DNA of 64,000 nt from Syntrophobotulus glycolicus DSM 8271 (lineage in GTDB: Bacteria > Bacillota > Desulfitobacteriia > Desulfitobacteriales > Syntrophobotulaceae), in the NCBI RefSeq assembly GCF_000190635.1, contig NC_015172.1:124001-188000 (forward strand), read 5' to 3'. The notes beneath the pieces are model-generated. The model ran no database searches. It had not been told where the DNA came from and saw nothing but the letters and a program-made list of their open reading frames with translations. Positions 8,053-17,789 of this stretch are shown one piece after another. Position 1 is the stretch's first letter; each line of letters begins with the position of its first letter. The translations under genes were made by a program, and so were the position numbers.

Positions 8053-8976
8053 ATGAAAGCCCGTTCAAAAAGGGTTAACCGGTTCCTGAAAGAAGAGCTT
8101 GGTAAAGGTATTGTCAGCATAGTTGGATATTTGATTATTATTCTGACATTTTGTCTGGTGTTTTTTATTGCCTCTAAGGGTCTGACAATATTCTTTAAAA
8201 ACCATTTTTCAGTAACAGATTTTATTTTTTCAAAAACCTGGAATCCAGACAGAGCTTTAGAAAACGGCGGGCCGGTAGTCGGGGCGCTGATTTTTATTAT
8301 TGGTTCGGTAGCCGTGTCTTCACTGGCGCTATTATTCAGTGCCCCTTTAAGTGTGGCGGCGGCTGTTTTTATGACGGAAATTTCCCCGAGAATCGGAAAT
8401 AAGGTTCTTCAGCCGGTCATTGAAATCTTTGTCGGTATACCTTCCGTCGTTTATGGTTGGGTGGGGCTCAGTGTGATTGTGCCCTTTGTCCGAAATTATT
8501 TTAGCGGCCACGGTTTTAGCGTGTTGGCCGGAGGATTGGTTTTGGCCATCATGATTCTTCCGACAATAACCAGTGTAGCGGCGGATTCGTTTAAAAGGCT
8601 TCCCAATGATTATAAAGAAGCCTCTTTAGCTTTAGGCGCCACGAGATGGCAAACCATCAGCAAAGTTCTCCTTCCGGCAGCTTTCCCGGGGATTCTGACA
8701 GGAATTGTCCTCGGATTGGCAAGAGCTTTCGGGGAAGCGCTGGCGGTTCAAATGGTCATCGGGAATTCAATTGCTATTCCGGGTTCAATCTTGGATTCCA
8801 CAACCACCTTAACCAGCATTATCACGATGGATATGGGCAATACCCCATCGGGATCGATATGGAACAATGCGCTGTGGACAATGGCTTTGCTCCTGCTAAT
8901 GATATCTTTCTTATTTATTGTTCTGATCCGTAAGATTGGGGTTAAAGGGGGCTTGGAAAATGAGAATGAAAATTAA
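8053..8976 (+). CDS. pstC: Phosphate ABC transporter permease PstC
   Basis: 307-residue inner-membrane permease with six predicted transmembrane helices, the first at about 20-45. The cytoplasmic EAA loop reads [22 protein letters not shown] (positions about 182-203), which docks with PstB. Family features include GIPSVVYGWVGL near residue 130. GGTGG lies before the ATG. The stop overlaps the start region of pstA by 17 bp. Forms the channel with PstA. Confidence 0.95.
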   Translation: MKARSKRVNRFLKEELGKGIVSIVGYLIIILTFCLVFFIASKGLTIFFKNHFSVTDFIFSKTWNPDRALENGGPVVGALIFIIGSVAVSSLALLFSAPLSVAAAVFMTEISPRIGNKVLQPVIEIFVGIPSVVYGWVGLSVIVPFVRNYFSGHGFSVLAGGLVLAIMILPTITSVAADSFKRLPNDYKEASLALGATRWQTISKVLLPAAFPGILTGIVLGLARAFGEALAVQMVIGNSIAIPGSILDSTTTLTSIITMDMGNTPSGSIWNNALWTMALLLLMISFLFIVLIRKIGVKGGLENENEN

Positions 8977-9868
8977 GAACCAGACATATGATAAAGCTGC
9001 TACCTTTATTTTTTATCTGGCGGCAGCATGTGTAGTTTTATTGCTGGTCCTGTTTACCGGTTATATTTTCTACCATGGACGGGAAAGGTTAAACCTTCAT
9101 TTTTTAACAAGCTCCCCGGTTTTTATGCAAACAGGGGGAGGCATCGCCCCGCAATTGTTTAATTCTCTTTATTTGGTTCTGTTGTCAATGATCATCACAA
9201 TTCCCGTGGGTTTGGCCGCAGGAATTTACATGGCTGAATATGCCAAGCAAAATCGATTGACCAGAGCGATAAGATTTTCAATTGAGGCTCTGGCCTCTCT
9301 TCCTTCTATTGTGATCGGATTGTTCGGCCTTTTGGTATTTGTTAATTTAACGGGGTGGGGCTATACGTTAATGTCCGGTGCTCTCGCTGTGTCAATTCTG
9401 AATATTCCCGTGATCACAAGACTGAGTGAGGATGCGATCAGAAATGTTCCTTCAGCGATTAAAGAAGCCAGCTTGGCTTTAGGAGCAACCCACTGGCAGA
9501 CAATTGTCAGGGTTGTGTTGCCGGCTGCTCTGCCCGGTCTGATTACAGGAATAATTATTACGGCGGGAAGAGCTTTTGGTGAAGCGGCCGCCTTGTTATA
9601 CACAGCCGGAATGAGCAGTCCTCATCTGGATTTTACCAACCTTAATCCACTGGATGACGCCTCTCCATTAAACCCTTTCCGGCCGGCTGAAACGCTAGCT
9701 GTTTATATCTGGAAAGTGAATTCTGAAGGCTTGGCTCCTGATTCCAGACAAATTGCTGACGGTGCTTCGGCAATCTTGTTGATTGCTGTTCTAATTTTCA
9801 ATATTGGCGCCCGCTTTTTAGGCAGGTTGCTGAGTACCAAATTTTCCGGATCAAATGCGCCAAAATAA
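8960..9868 (+). CDS. pstA: Phosphate ABC transporter permease PstA
   Basis: 302-residue permease with six predicted membrane helices. Its EAA loop is [22 protein letters not shown], nearly identical to that of PstC. The ATG at 8960 is chosen over one 24 bp upstream because AGGGGG lies 8 nt before it. It overlaps the end of pstC by 17 bp. Partner of PstC in the phosphate channel. Confidence 0.93.
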   Translation: MRMKIKNQTYDKAATFIFYLAAACVVLLLVLFTGYIFYHGRERLNLHFLTSSPVFMQTGGGIAPQLFNSLYLVLLSMIITIPVGLAAGIYMAEYAKQNRLTRAIRFSIEALASLPSIVIGLFGLLVFVNLTGWGYTLMSGALAVSILNIPVITRLSEDAIRNVPSAIKEASLALGATHWQTIVRVVLPAALPGLITGIIITAGRAFGEAAALLYTAGMSSPHLDFTNLNPLDDASPLNPFRPAETLAVYIWKVNSEGLAPDSRQIADGASAILLIAVLIFNIGARFLGRLLSTKFSGSNAPK

Positions 9869-9900
9869 CCGAGAATAATACTTTGGGACAAGGAATGAAA

Positions 9901-10662
9901 ATGATGAAGGAAAAGATTAAAATATCAGCCAAAAATATCAATCTGTACTACGGCAGGAGTCAGGCTCTGAAAAATATTAATATGGATATTCCGGAAAAAA
10001 AGGTAACAGCTCTGATCGGGCCTTCCGGCTGCGGCAAATCGACTTTTTTGAAAACGATTAACCGGATGAATGATCTGATTAATAATGTGACCATTACCGG
10101 TCAAATTTATATTGATGAGGCAAATATTTATGAAGAAACAGATACGGTAGAATTGCGCAAAAAGGTAGGCATGGTTTTTCAAAAGCCCAATCCTTTTCCG
10201 ATGTCCATTTATGATAATGTTGTTTACGGATCGCGCATTCATGGGGTTAAAGTTAAAACTAAGCTGGACGAGATCGTGGAAAAAAGCCTGCGCAGTGCCG
10301 CTCTCTGGGATGAAGTGAAGGATCGCCTGAAACAGAATGCTTTAAGCCTTTCCGGCGGACAGCAGCAAAGGCTTTGTATTGCAAGGGTCCTGGCGGTTGA
10401 GCCGGAAATCCTGCTGATGGATGAGCCGACCTCCGCCCTTGACCCGATTTCCACTCAAAAGATTGAGGATCTGGCCGATGTATTGAAAGAAAAATACACG
10501 ATCATCATTGTTACACATAATATGCAGCAGGCCGCTCGAATCTCGGATAAAACAGCTTTCTTCTTGCATGGGGAAGCCGTAGAGTATAACGATACAGATG
10601 CGATTTTCAGTAATCCTTCCGATAAAAGGACAGAGGATTATATCACCGGGCGTTTCGGATAA
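9901..10662 (+). CDS. pstB: Phosphate ABC transporter ATP-binding protein PstB
   Basis: 253-residue ATPase that energises PstCA. Walker [11 protein letters not shown] (about residue 40), Q-loop [16 protein letters not shown], which is diagnostic for PstB, signature LSGGQQQRL, Walker [14 protein letters not shown] and switch histidine VTHNM are all present. Start: the frame is open to a TTG at 9883, but AAGGA at 9890-9894 fits the ATG at 9901 (6 nt) or 9904 (9 nt) much better; 9901 is used here. Confidence 0.94.
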   Translation: MMKEKIKISAKNINLYYGRSQALKNINMDIPEKKVTALIGPSGCGKSTFLKTINRMNDLINNVTITGQIYIDEANIYEETDTVELRKKVGMVFQKPNPFPMSIYDNVVYGSRIHGVKVKTKLDEIVEKSLRSAALWDEVKDRLKQNALSLSGGQQQRLCIARVLAVEPEILLMDEPTSALDPISTQKIEDLADVLKEKYTIIIVTHNMQQAARISDKTAFFLHGEAVEYNDTDAIFSNPSDKRTEDYITGRFG

Positions 10663-10692
10663 TTAATAGATAAAAAAGGAGGTATTCTGGGG

Positions 10693-11379
10693 ATGACGAG
10701 GAATACTTTTGCTAAAGAACTGGAAGAATTGCATCTTGACCTGATTAACATGGGCAGCCTCGTGGAAGATTCAATCAATAATTCACTCTCCGCTTTGAGA
10801 AATGAAGATCTGGAACTTGCAGCGTTAGTCATAAAGGCAGACGATATCGTCGATGACTATGAAAGAAAAATAGAGAAAAAATGCCTGAACCTGATTGCCC
10901 GGCAGCAGCCTTTAGCGGGTGATTTGAGAAAAATAAGCACAGCACTGAAGATGATTACAGATATGGAAAGGATTGCTGATCACTCCTCAGATATCGCTAA
11001 ACTGACCATCAAGATGGCCCAGGAAAATATGATAAAAACATGGATCAAGCCATTGATTGATATTCCCGAAATGGCCGAGCAAGCCAAAAAAATGGTCAAA
11101 ACATCCTTGGACTCTTATGTTAAACAGGATATTAATATGGCTCAAAGCCTCTATGAACACGATAATATCGTCGATGGACTGTTTATTAAAATCGTCCAGG
11201 AGCTTTCCCTGATCATGAAAGAACATCCGAATGCCGTTGACCAGGCGGTAAACTTGATTTTCATCGCCAAATATCTGGAGCGGATGGCCGATCATGCAAC
11301 AAATATTGGGGAATGGGTTATTTATAATGTCACAGGCAGACATAAGGCAAATAAAGAAAACAAAAAATTCCTTTTCTAA
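10693..11379 (+). CDS. phoU: Phosphate signalling/transport regulator PhoU
   Basis: 228 residues, all-helical, with two PhoU repeats. Metal-contacting motifs read ADDIVDDYERKIEKK (about residue 50) and EHDNIVDGLF (about 152), and the conserved DMERIADHSSDIA and YLERMADHATNIGEW segments follow each repeat. PhoU transmits the state of the Pst transporter to PhoR. AAAGGAGG lies about 10 nt before the ATG. Sits between pstB and phoP, with 25-30 bp gaps. Confidence 0.95.
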   Translation: MTRNTFAKELEELHLDLINMGSLVEDSINNSLSALRNEDLELAALVIKADDIVDDYERKIEKKCLNLIARQQPLAGDLRKISTALKMITDMERIADHSSDIAKLTIKMAQENMIKTWIKPLIDIPEMAEQAKKMVKTSLDSYVKQDINMAQSLYEHDNIVDGLFIKIVQELSLIMKEHPNAVDQAVNLIFIAKYLERMADHATNIGEWVIYNVTGRHKANKENKKFLF

Positions 11380-11405
11380 AGTCGTTATTTGAAAGGCGGG
11401 ATAAA

Positions 11406-12140
11406 ATGACGAAGTCATTAATCTATGTAGTTGAGGATGAAAGCCATATCCAGCAGCTCGTCAAATACAATTTAGAAAAAGAAGGCTATAGGGTCAAAGC
11501 CTTTGGCAATGGAGAGAGCTTTTTACAGGAAACGCGCCTGAAGGTGCCGGAACTCTTTTTATTGGATATTATGCTGCCGGATATTGACGGCCTGGAATTA
11601 TGCAAGCTCTTGAGGAAGAATCCTGCTACCCATAAAGTCCCCATTATCCTGTTAACCGCCAAAGGGGAGGAATTTGATAAGGTCCTGGGATTGGAGATCG
11701 GGGCGGATGACTATATCACCAAACCTTTTAGCATCCGGGAAATGATCGCACGGGTCAAGGCTGTCCTCCGCAGGGTAACAGAGATTGGTGCTGAGGAGGA
11801 GGAAGAGATCAGGCAAGGTGATATTGTGATGAATTGCAGCCGGCGGGAGGTCTATAAAGGCAGCCGCCAGCTTGATTTGACGCTCAAGGAATTTGAGCTC
11901 TTAAAATTATTGCTGTTGAACAAAGGGCGGGTATTATCACGCGATATGCTTCTGGAAAAAATTTGGGGTTACGAATATCAAGGAGAAACAAGGACGGTTG
12001 ATGTGCATATTCGCTATTTGAGACAAAAGATTGAAGAGGATGACAACAATCCGCTTTATATAGAAACGGTCAGAGGGATCGGCTACCGTTTCAGTGACAA
12101 AGTATCGCGCACGGATTCGGAAACAACGAAGCGGTTATGA
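11406..12140 (+). CDS. phoP: PhoB/PhoP-type OmpR-family response regulator
   Basis: 244 residues. Receiver domain 1-120 with the acidic pair E10/D11, phosphoacceptor Asp54 (LLDIMLPDIDG), Thr84 and Lys106 (YITKPF). Winged-helix DNA-binding domain about 140-235 (LKEFELLKLL, then RTVDVHIRYLRQKIE and RGIGYRF). Co-transcribed with the pst genes and overlapping phoR by 4 bp (ATGA), so it is assigned as the phosphate-starvation regulator. The 11-bp repeats upstream of pstS and the similar ones upstream of 23401 are its likely targets. Confidence 0.92.
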   Translation: MTKSLIYVVEDESHIQQLVKYNLEKEGYRVKAFGNGESFLQETRLKVPELFLLDIMLPDIDGLELCKLLRKNPATHKVPIILLTAKGEEFDKVLGLEIGADDYITKPFSIREMIARVKAVLRRVTEIGAEEEEEIRQGDIVMNCSRREVYKGSRQLDLTLKEFELLKLLLLNKGRVLSRDMLLEKIWGYEYQGETRTVDVHIRYLRQKIEEDDNNPLYIETVRGIGYRFSDKVSRTDSETTKRL

Positions 12141-13924
12141 AGAAGAGAATATTTGTATCTTTTCTAGTATTATTAATTATTGGTATTTTGATCTCGGCTT
12201 TTTTAGGAACTAAACTTACTTTGAAATATGCTCAAATCGAGATAGAGGAAAAGCTGAGAAGCTTGGCCTCTATGATGGCCAGTGATTTGGGGGATGAGGC
12301 GGCCCAGGGAATGAAACTGGATTATGACCGGGCTGCAAAAAAATATGCGGATCTCTTTGCCAAATCTGAGGGAGATGACAGTTTTTCCTTTTTCTATGCT
12401 CCTCCTGACAGCTCGATAAGGGTGACTTTTATCGATTTTAAGGGACAGGTATTAGGAGAGTCTGAGACGGATTATCAAACCATGGAAAATCACCTTTCCC
12501 GCAAAGAAATACAGGAAGCCATCAAGGGAAATATCGGCCAGGATATCAGAGCCAGCCATACCTTGGATGTAGATTTTCTCTATATTGCCGCTCCCATCTC
12601 CTCCACCGAAGGAATTGCCCGGGTATCCGTTCCGTTAAACAGAATAAAGCATATCAACCAAATGATCTGGCTGTATGCTCTGGTCGGAATATTAGGAGGG
12701 CTGCTGTTTACCATTCCTTTGGCAAAAAAACTATCTTCATCAGTGACAAAGCCGGTTAGGGAATTAATCAATGCCTGTGGGGAAATTGCTAAAGGTAACT
12801 ATTTCCGCCGGGTTTATTACCATGCCAATGATGAACTGGGGGAAATGGCAAAGAATTTCAATCTGATGGCTTCGAAGCTGGAAAACACGGTGAAGGACCT
12901 GACCGAGCAGAACGCTAAGGTAGACTCCATTCTGAAAAGCATGCAGGGCGGTTTGATCGCGGTCAATATCAGACAAAGAATTATTTTGATTAATACAATG
13001 GCCTGTGATATTCTGGGGATCCCATATCATCAGGGTATACTGGGGATGAATCTGATCAAGCTGGTCAGAAATCAGCAAATTAACAAGGTCCTAAGAGATT
13101 CAATGGAAAAGAATGTTCCGCAAATGGAATTAATCAATATAGAGGAAAAAATCATCAGAGTCTATGCCAATCCCATCAAAGGACATCAAAATGAGAATAT
13201 GGGTGGGATTGTCACGATGCTTGATATCACAAATATCAAAAAATTGGAGCAAATGAGGACGGAATTTGTATCCAATGTTTCCCATGAGCTGAAGACACCG
13301 CTTACTTCTATCAGAGGATTCATCGATACGTTAAAGGATGGGGCTGTCAATGATCCGGAGGTTGCCGGAAAGTTTTTGGATATCATTGATATTGAGGCAG
13401 AAAGATTGAGCAGGCTGATCAATGAGATCTTGCAGCTTTCAGAGATCGAGTCCATGAAACAGGACCGGAATATCGAAGATGTGTTCTTAAAACCGGTAAT
13501 AGATGAGGTTTTCTCTATCCTGCAACAATCGGCTGAAGAAAGAAAAGTGGGGCTTCATGCAGATATTGCCGAAAGCGTTTCGATTCAAGCCAATAAGGAC
13601 AAAATAAAACAATTATTGATTAACCTGATTGATAATGCCATCAAATACAATATTGAAAATGGTAGTGTGACAGTAAAGGCTGAACAGGCCGGAGGAAAGG
13701 TTCTGATTTCTGTCCGGGACACTGGGATCGGGATCGAAAAAGAATATCTGGATAGGATTTTTGAACGATTTTATCGGGTTGACAGGGGAAGATCAAGCGA
13801 ATTGGGTGGAACAGGACTTGGATTATCCATAGTCAAGCATATCGTCAACTTGTACCAGGGCCGGATCGATGTCGACAGTGATCCTGGAAAAGGAACAGAG
13901 TTCAAGATTGAGATCCCGGACTGA
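12137..13924 (+). CDS. phoR: Phosphate sensor histidine kinase PhoR
   Basis: 595 residues. Transmembrane helix 1 at about 5-25, extracytoplasmic sensor region about 26-175, helix 2 about 176-198, HAMP about 200-252, PAS about 260-360, HisKA with phospho-accepting His383 in VSHELKTPLTSIRGF, and HATPase_c with N box NLIDNAIKYN, DTGIGI and GGTGLGLSIV. Phosphorylates PhoP when Pst/PhoU report low phosphate. Starts inside the phoP stop codon. Last gene of the operon; 27 bp of convergent space separates it from the EAL-GGDEF gene. Confidence 0.93.
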   Translation: MKKRIFVSFLVLLIIGILISAFLGTKLTLKYAQIEIEEKLRSLASMMASDLGDEAAQGMKLDYDRAAKKYADLFAKSEGDDSFSFFYAPPDSSIRVTFIDFKGQVLGESETDYQTMENHLSRKEIQEAIKGNIGQDIRASHTLDVDFLYIAAPISSTEGIARVSVPLNRIKHINQMIWLYALVGILGGLLFTIPLAKKLSSSVTKPVRELINACGEIAKGNYFRRVYYHANDELGEMAKNFNLMASKLENTVKDLTEQNAKVDSILKSMQGGLIAVNIRQRIILINTMACDILGIPYHQGILGMNLIKLVRNQQINKVLRDSMEKNVPQMELINIEEKIIRVYANPIKGHQNENMGGIVTMLDITNIKKLEQMRTEFVSNVSHELKTPLTSIRGFIDTLKDGAVNDPEVAGKFLDIIDIEAERLSRLINEILQLSEIESMKQDRNIEDVFLKPVIDEVFSILQQSAEERKVGLHADIAESVSIQANKDKIKQLLINLIDNAIKYNIENGSVTVKAEQAGGKVLISVRDTGIGIEKEYLDRIFERFYRVDRGRSSELGGTGLGLSIVKHIVNLYQGRIDVDSDPGKGTEFKIEIPD

Positions 13925-13951
13925 ATTCAAATTTTAAGCTGCTTAATAAAA

Positions 13952-15766
13952 TTAAATTAGAGATAACGGATGATCTGGAATTTCTTTGATGATATAGGAG
14001 CTTTTTTGAACTTTTTTCGCCTGCTTTTTTAAAGAGGCAATATATTGGGCGAACGATTCAGGAGTTTCAAGCTTATTCAGATGTCCATATATTCCGGCAA
14101 TGGAGATTGAAGTGAGGTTAAATCTTCGTAAAGTACCATAGCGATCTTCATCCTCCAGATATTGTTTTTCTTTATCCTTGGCGCTGAAGAACTCTAAAAT
14201 CCTTTGGTCGAAAACGGAGATGATTTCTTGACAGATTGTGGGGTATTTTTCCTGTTCGCTTTCCACAATAAAAATAAAATCGTCTCCGCCGATATGCCCT
14301 ACAAAACTATTGTAAGGATACATGGTTTTAACTGAATTTTGAAGAATATCCGCAGTAAGCTTAATAATCTTGTCGCCGTTTTCAAAACCATAAAGATCAT
14401 TGTAAATTTTAAAATTATCCAGATCGAGATAAAAAATACAAGATCCTTTACTATAAGTAATCGTATCCTGAAGGACTCTGTTTATCACAGTATTTCCAGG
14501 CAAAGAGGTGAGGGGATTAAGCTCGTGAGCATAACTTTTCTCATAAATCAGAGTATATTCTATCAGTTTTTGCATGGAGACGATTCCGGCAAAATGGGAT
14601 CCTTTTGTAACGATAATATCATCATAAATATTTTCTTGCGGGCGAGCCATTGCTCTGTTGGCAACATGATGAACAGGGGTGTAATAATCGACAATCAGCG
14701 GCCCCTTGTCCATTATTAAGGAAACCGGTCTTTTGGAATAGAGGGAATACCCAAATTTGCTGGCCATTTGGGAGTCGAGTTTATTTCGCATGATCAGGCC
14801 TATGGGATAATGGTTTTCCACAATGCAAACACCTGAACATGAGGTTTGATCAAAATATTTTTTAATCACGGCGCATTCTTCATTAACACTGAAACATTGA
14901 TCGTTTTTGATCAGATCAAAGATGTAATGATAATCATGGCTAAAGCTTTTCATATTATTCATTACTTGATTAAAATCTTTGATGATTTCTTTTGATTTTT
15001 CAGAGACAACGGGTAACTGTGCCTGGGGTCTTTGGAGGAAGAAACCCTGTCCAAACTGAACACCTAAACGGATGAGCGTTTTTAGTTCTTCCGCAGTTTC
15101 AATACCCTCGGCAATCAGGCGAATACTGGAGTTTTCAGATATACTGATTAAAGCCTTGACCATGGATTGTTTGAACTGGTCGTTGTCTATGTCTCTGATC
15201 AGATCCATATCGATTTTAATGAAGTGAGGCCTGATTTCACTAATCGTTCTAAGCCCGGAGTAACCGGACCCGACGTCATCAATGGCGATCTGGTATCCTT
15301 GCTCAATATAATTGTTCAATACTTCACAAAACTTTTGATAATCTTTGATCGCAGTGCGTTCTGTAATTTCAAAAACAATGGATTTCGGGGATATGCCGAA
15401 TTCCAAAAGCATATCTCGGGTAAAGCCTTTTTTAAAATTCGGGTCTTTGATGATACTGGGGTCGACATTAATAAAAAGAAGTTTATTAAAACCGGAGCTG
15501 CCGGCTTTTTCCAAGGCTTTTTTTCGAAAAAGGAGGTCTAATTCAAATAATTTTTGTTCCTCTTCAGCAATTTTGAGAAGATCAACGGGAGAATGCAGTG
15601 GGGAGTCTGCCGGACCTCTGCCGAGAGCCTCATAACCAATGATTTCTCCGTCTTTTAATCCAAAAATAGGCTGAAACACAGTATAAACTTGTTTTTGCTC
15701 CAGTATTCTAAAAAACTCTGATTTTAGATCATTGTATTTCTCGAAAGCAGAAAATTCCAAAGGCAT
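13952..15766 (-). CDS. EAL - CBS pair - GGDEF cyclic-di-GMP protein
   Basis: 604 residues with EAL at the N terminus (about 15-255), a two-CBS region (about 300-415) and a C-terminal GGDEF-like domain (about 430-590). The EAL domain keeps the catalytic set: YEALGR (46-48), NVD, EITER, DDVGSGYSG, KID, AEGIET and GQG, so phosphodiesterase activity is likely. The cyclase signature is GGDDF (493-497), a departure from GG(D/E)EF, and no RxxD inhibitory site is seen before it; it may be a GTP-sensing rather than synthetic domain (inference). AAGGAG supports this ATG over one 39 bp upstream. Its EAL half is closely related to the next gene. Confidence 0.9.
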   Translation of the reverse strand: MPLEFSAFEKYNDLKSEFFRILEQKQVYTVFQPIFGLKDGEIIGYEALGRGPADSPLHSPVDLLKIAEEEQKLFELDLLFRKKALEKAGSSGFNKLLFINVDPSIIKDPNFKKGFTRDMLLEFGISPKSIVFEITERTAIKDYQKFCEVLNNYIEQGYQIAIDDVGSGYSGLRTISEIRPHFIKIDMDLIRDIDNDQFKQSMVKALISISENSSIRLIAEGIETAEELKTLIRLGVQFGQGFFLQRPQAQLPVVSEKSKEIIKDFNQVMNNMKSFSHDYHYIFDLIKNDQCFSVNEECAVIKKYFDQTSCSGVCIVENHYPIGLIMRNKLDSQMASKFGYSLYSKRPVSLIMDKGPLIVDYYTPVHHVANRAMARPQENIYDDIIVTKGSHFAGIVSMQKLIEYTLIYEKSYAHELNPLTSLPGNTVINRVLQDTITYSKGSCIFYLDLDNFKIYNDLYGFENGDKIIKLTADILQNSVKTMYPYNSFVGHIGGDDFIFIVESEQEKYPTICQEIISVFDQRILEFFSAKDKEKQYLEDEDRYGTLRRFNLTSISIAGIYGHLNKLETPESFAQYIASLKKQAKKVQKSSYIIKEIPDHPLSLI

Positions 15767-15837
15767 GACTCTACTCCTTTTCAATAAAGATAAAACATTT
15801 ACCAATTTGAATATAAATTTTCCATATTAACAGTTGA

Positions 15838-16635
15838 TTAATTTTTGATTAATTTTTCGTAAGTCAAATCAATTTTAGTACTAAAGTCCGATTGAGGTTT
15901 ATGCAGCAGAAAGCCTTGCCCGTACTGTACACCAAGGGCAGAAATGGTTTGGAGTTCTTCTGTTGTTTCAATTCCTTCGGCAATAAGTTTTATTTTTAAG
16001 GAAAGAGAGATATCGACCAGAGCCTTGACCATCGATTGTTTATACTGGTCCCGGTCAATATTGCGGACTAAATCCATGTCAATTTTTAAATAATCAGGTT
16101 TCAGTTCACTGATGGTTTTTAAGCCGGAATACCCTGCTCCTACATCATCCAGGGCAATCAGGCAGCCCTGATCGGTAAAGGAAGTCAATACCTGACGAAA
16201 TCGGGGATAATCTTCGATAACAGTTCTTTCGGAAATCTCCAGAACAATCAATCGAGGCGAAATATTGTAATGTTGAAAAGTTTCCCTGGTAAATTGCTCA
16301 TGGAAATGGGGGAGACCGATCACCTGGGGGTCAATATTCAGAAAAAGGTATTGATCAAAATGAATATTCGTGATTTTCTCGAGGGCAGCTTGCCAAAAAA
16401 GGAGGTTCAGCTCAGGAGACTTATTGTTCTTCTCCGCGAGCCGGAGCAAGGCTAAAGGGGAATGAAGGGAAGAGCCGCACGGCCCCCGGCCCAGTGCTTC
16501 ATAGCCAAGGACATTTCCGCCGGCCAATTCGAAAATGGCTTGGAATACGGAAGAAACCAATTTCTTGGAAAGTATTTCGTGGAATAATGCAGTTTGTTCA
16601 AGGTCCTCAAACAGTATCTCGTATCCCTTAGGCAT
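15838..16635 (-). CDS. Standalone EAL-domain cyclic-di-GMP phosphodiesterase
   Basis: 265 residues, a single EAL domain. Catalytic residues are visible as YEALGRG, LNIDP, EISERT, DDVGAGYSG, KIDMDL, AEGIETTEEL and YGQGFLL. It aligns along its whole length with the first 260 residues of the neighbouring EAL-CBS-GGDEF protein (for example both carry GYSGL.TISE.(R/K)P and QSMVKAL), so the two arose by tandem duplication with loss or gain of the C-terminal domains. AAGGAG lies 7 nt before the ATG. Cytoplasmic, no signal sequence. Probably hydrolyses c-di-GMP to pGpG. Confidence 0.9.
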   Translation of the reverse strand: MPKGYEILFEDLEQTALFHEILSKKLVSSVFQAIFELAGGNVLGYEALGRGPCGSSLHSPLALLRLAEKNNKSPELNLLFWQAALEKITNIHFDQYLFLNIDPQVIGLPHFHEQFTRETFQHYNISPRLIVLEISERTVIEDYPRFRQVLTSFTDQGCLIALDDVGAGYSGLKTISELKPDYLKIDMDLVRNIDRDQYKQSMVKALVDISLSLKIKLIAEGIETTEELQTISALGVQYGQGFLLHKPQSDFSTKIDLTYEKLIKN

Positions 16636-16708
16636 ATCAATTCTCCTTTATGAGAGATGGTTTTCTTAAGATACTTTATGCTGTGGGGTGGACAAAGTTA
16701 CCGATCAA

Positions 16709-16747
16709 GAAAGGCACTATCCCTGCCTTTGCGAGATAGTGCCTTTT
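16709..16747. terminator. Rho-independent terminator between ferredoxin and EAL genes
   Basis: Arms AAGGCACTATC (16711-16721) and GATAGTGCCTT (16735-16745), flanked by an A/T pair. On the minus strand it follows the ferredoxin stop at 16766; T-rich sequence is present on both sides. Confidence 0.65.
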
Positions 16748-16765
16748 GTGATTTTTTAAAATCGT

Positions 16766-16981
16766 TTAAAGTATGAAATTATGTTTAATCTCTGTTATCG
16801 CTTGATTCGGACAGACCGCAAGACAGGAGAAACAACCGATACAAGCCTGGGGCTTGATGATTTGGACCACCTTTCTGAATAAACCGGTCTTTTCTCCGAA
16901 AACACCTTTAGGACATACGCTTGCACATTTTCCACAGTACTGACATTTTCTCCGGTCAATTTGAATACTTTTTGTCTTCAT
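16766..16981 (-). CDS. Small 2[4Fe-4S] ferredoxin
   Basis: 71 residues with two classic cluster motifs, CQYCGKCASVCP (from residue 13) and CIGCFSCLAVCP (from about 47). Low-potential cytoplasmic electron carrier. Its ATG overlaps the TGA of the lytic transglycosylase gene by 4 bp, so the two are translationally coupled; no functional link between them is known to me. No redox enzyme adjoins it. Confidence 0.88.
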   Translation of the reverse strand: MKTKSIQIDRRKCQYCGKCASVCPKGVFGEKTGLFRKVVQIIKPQACIGCFSCLAVCPNQAITEIKHNFIL

Positions 16982-17601
16982 TTATTGTAATAATCCATGA
17001 CCCTAGTGACATATTCTCTTGTTTCCGCAGGCAGTCTGTCTATCTGGTCTTTGCTTTGGACATTTCTGGAGCTTACAGTACCTGCACCCGCATTATAAGC
17101 GGCAAGGGCCATTTCTTTAGAATTCCCGTACATATTCAGAAGCTGTTTTAAATACTTCGTGCCGCCATCAACGTTTTGTTCCACACTAAAGGGGTTTCTT
17201 ACGCCTAATTCCTGAGCAGTCTGAGGCATTAACTGCATCAAGCCCATTGCTCCGGCCGAAGATACGGCGGAGGAGTTAAAAGCAGATTCCTGCCGGATAA
17301 CGGCCATAATAAAATCTTGATCGATACCATATTTGGCAGAAGCCTTTGTGACGGCTTCCTGAATGGAAGAGTCGCTGGAGTCGTTGGTTTCGGCAGAAGA
17401 TGTCTTTTTTGTTTTGGGGTTCAGTTCTCTTAACAGATTAACCAGCAGAGAAGGATTGAGACCGGCAAGGTCTTGTTCAGACATAGCATTAAGCATGCTA
17501 TTGAGGATACGATAAAAAGACTTTGAATCTCCCGAAGTTTGTTTTAAGGTTCTGGTCATCATCTGAAGCTGCATGAGCTGAACTTCATTCTCAATTTTCA
17601 T
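16978..17601 (-). CDS. Lytic transglycosylase, SLT domain
   Basis: 207 residues. The C-terminal SLT domain spans about 85-205: the catalytic glutamate lies in IRQESAFNSSAVSSAGAMG, followed by the family motifs GLMQLMPQTA and AYNAGAGTV. It cleaves the MurNAc-GlcNAc bond of peptidoglycan to give 1,6-anhydro ends. Residues 1-80 are polar and helical, and no signal peptide is visible, as in several Firmicute spore or flagellar SLT proteins. An extended -10 (TGG-TATAAT, 17634-17639 on the minus strand) lies upstream. Confidence 0.88.
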   Translation of the reverse strand: MKIENEVQLMQLQMMTRTLKQTSGDSKSFYRILNSMLNAMSEQDLAGLNPSLLVNLLRELNPKTKKTSSAETNDSSDSSIQEAVTKASAKYGIDQDFIMAVIRQESAFNSSAVSSAGAMGLMQLMPQTAQELGVRNPFSVEQNVDGGTKYLKQLLNMYGNSKEMALAAYNAGAGTVSSRNVQSKDQIDRLPAETREYVTRVMDYYNK

Positions 17602-17789
17602 AATCCACCACCAAAGTACATCATTGCCTAAATTATACCATAATCGTCTTATTTGTATATGCCGGAAAATATTTTCTTTGTGTTAAAGAACCCAAAAATA
17701 GAATTTTAAGATAACAAAGATCATTGTGGATACACTTCCAGAGTATTAAGATAAAAAGAAAAGCAGGGAGCAGAGGAAAAGAGAGCAAT

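Noticed and set aside
13925-13951. Terminator between phoR and the EAL-GGDEF gene
   Set aside because: Only a weak A/T palindrome (TTTTAAG/CTTAATAAAA) is present; not convincing as a terminator.
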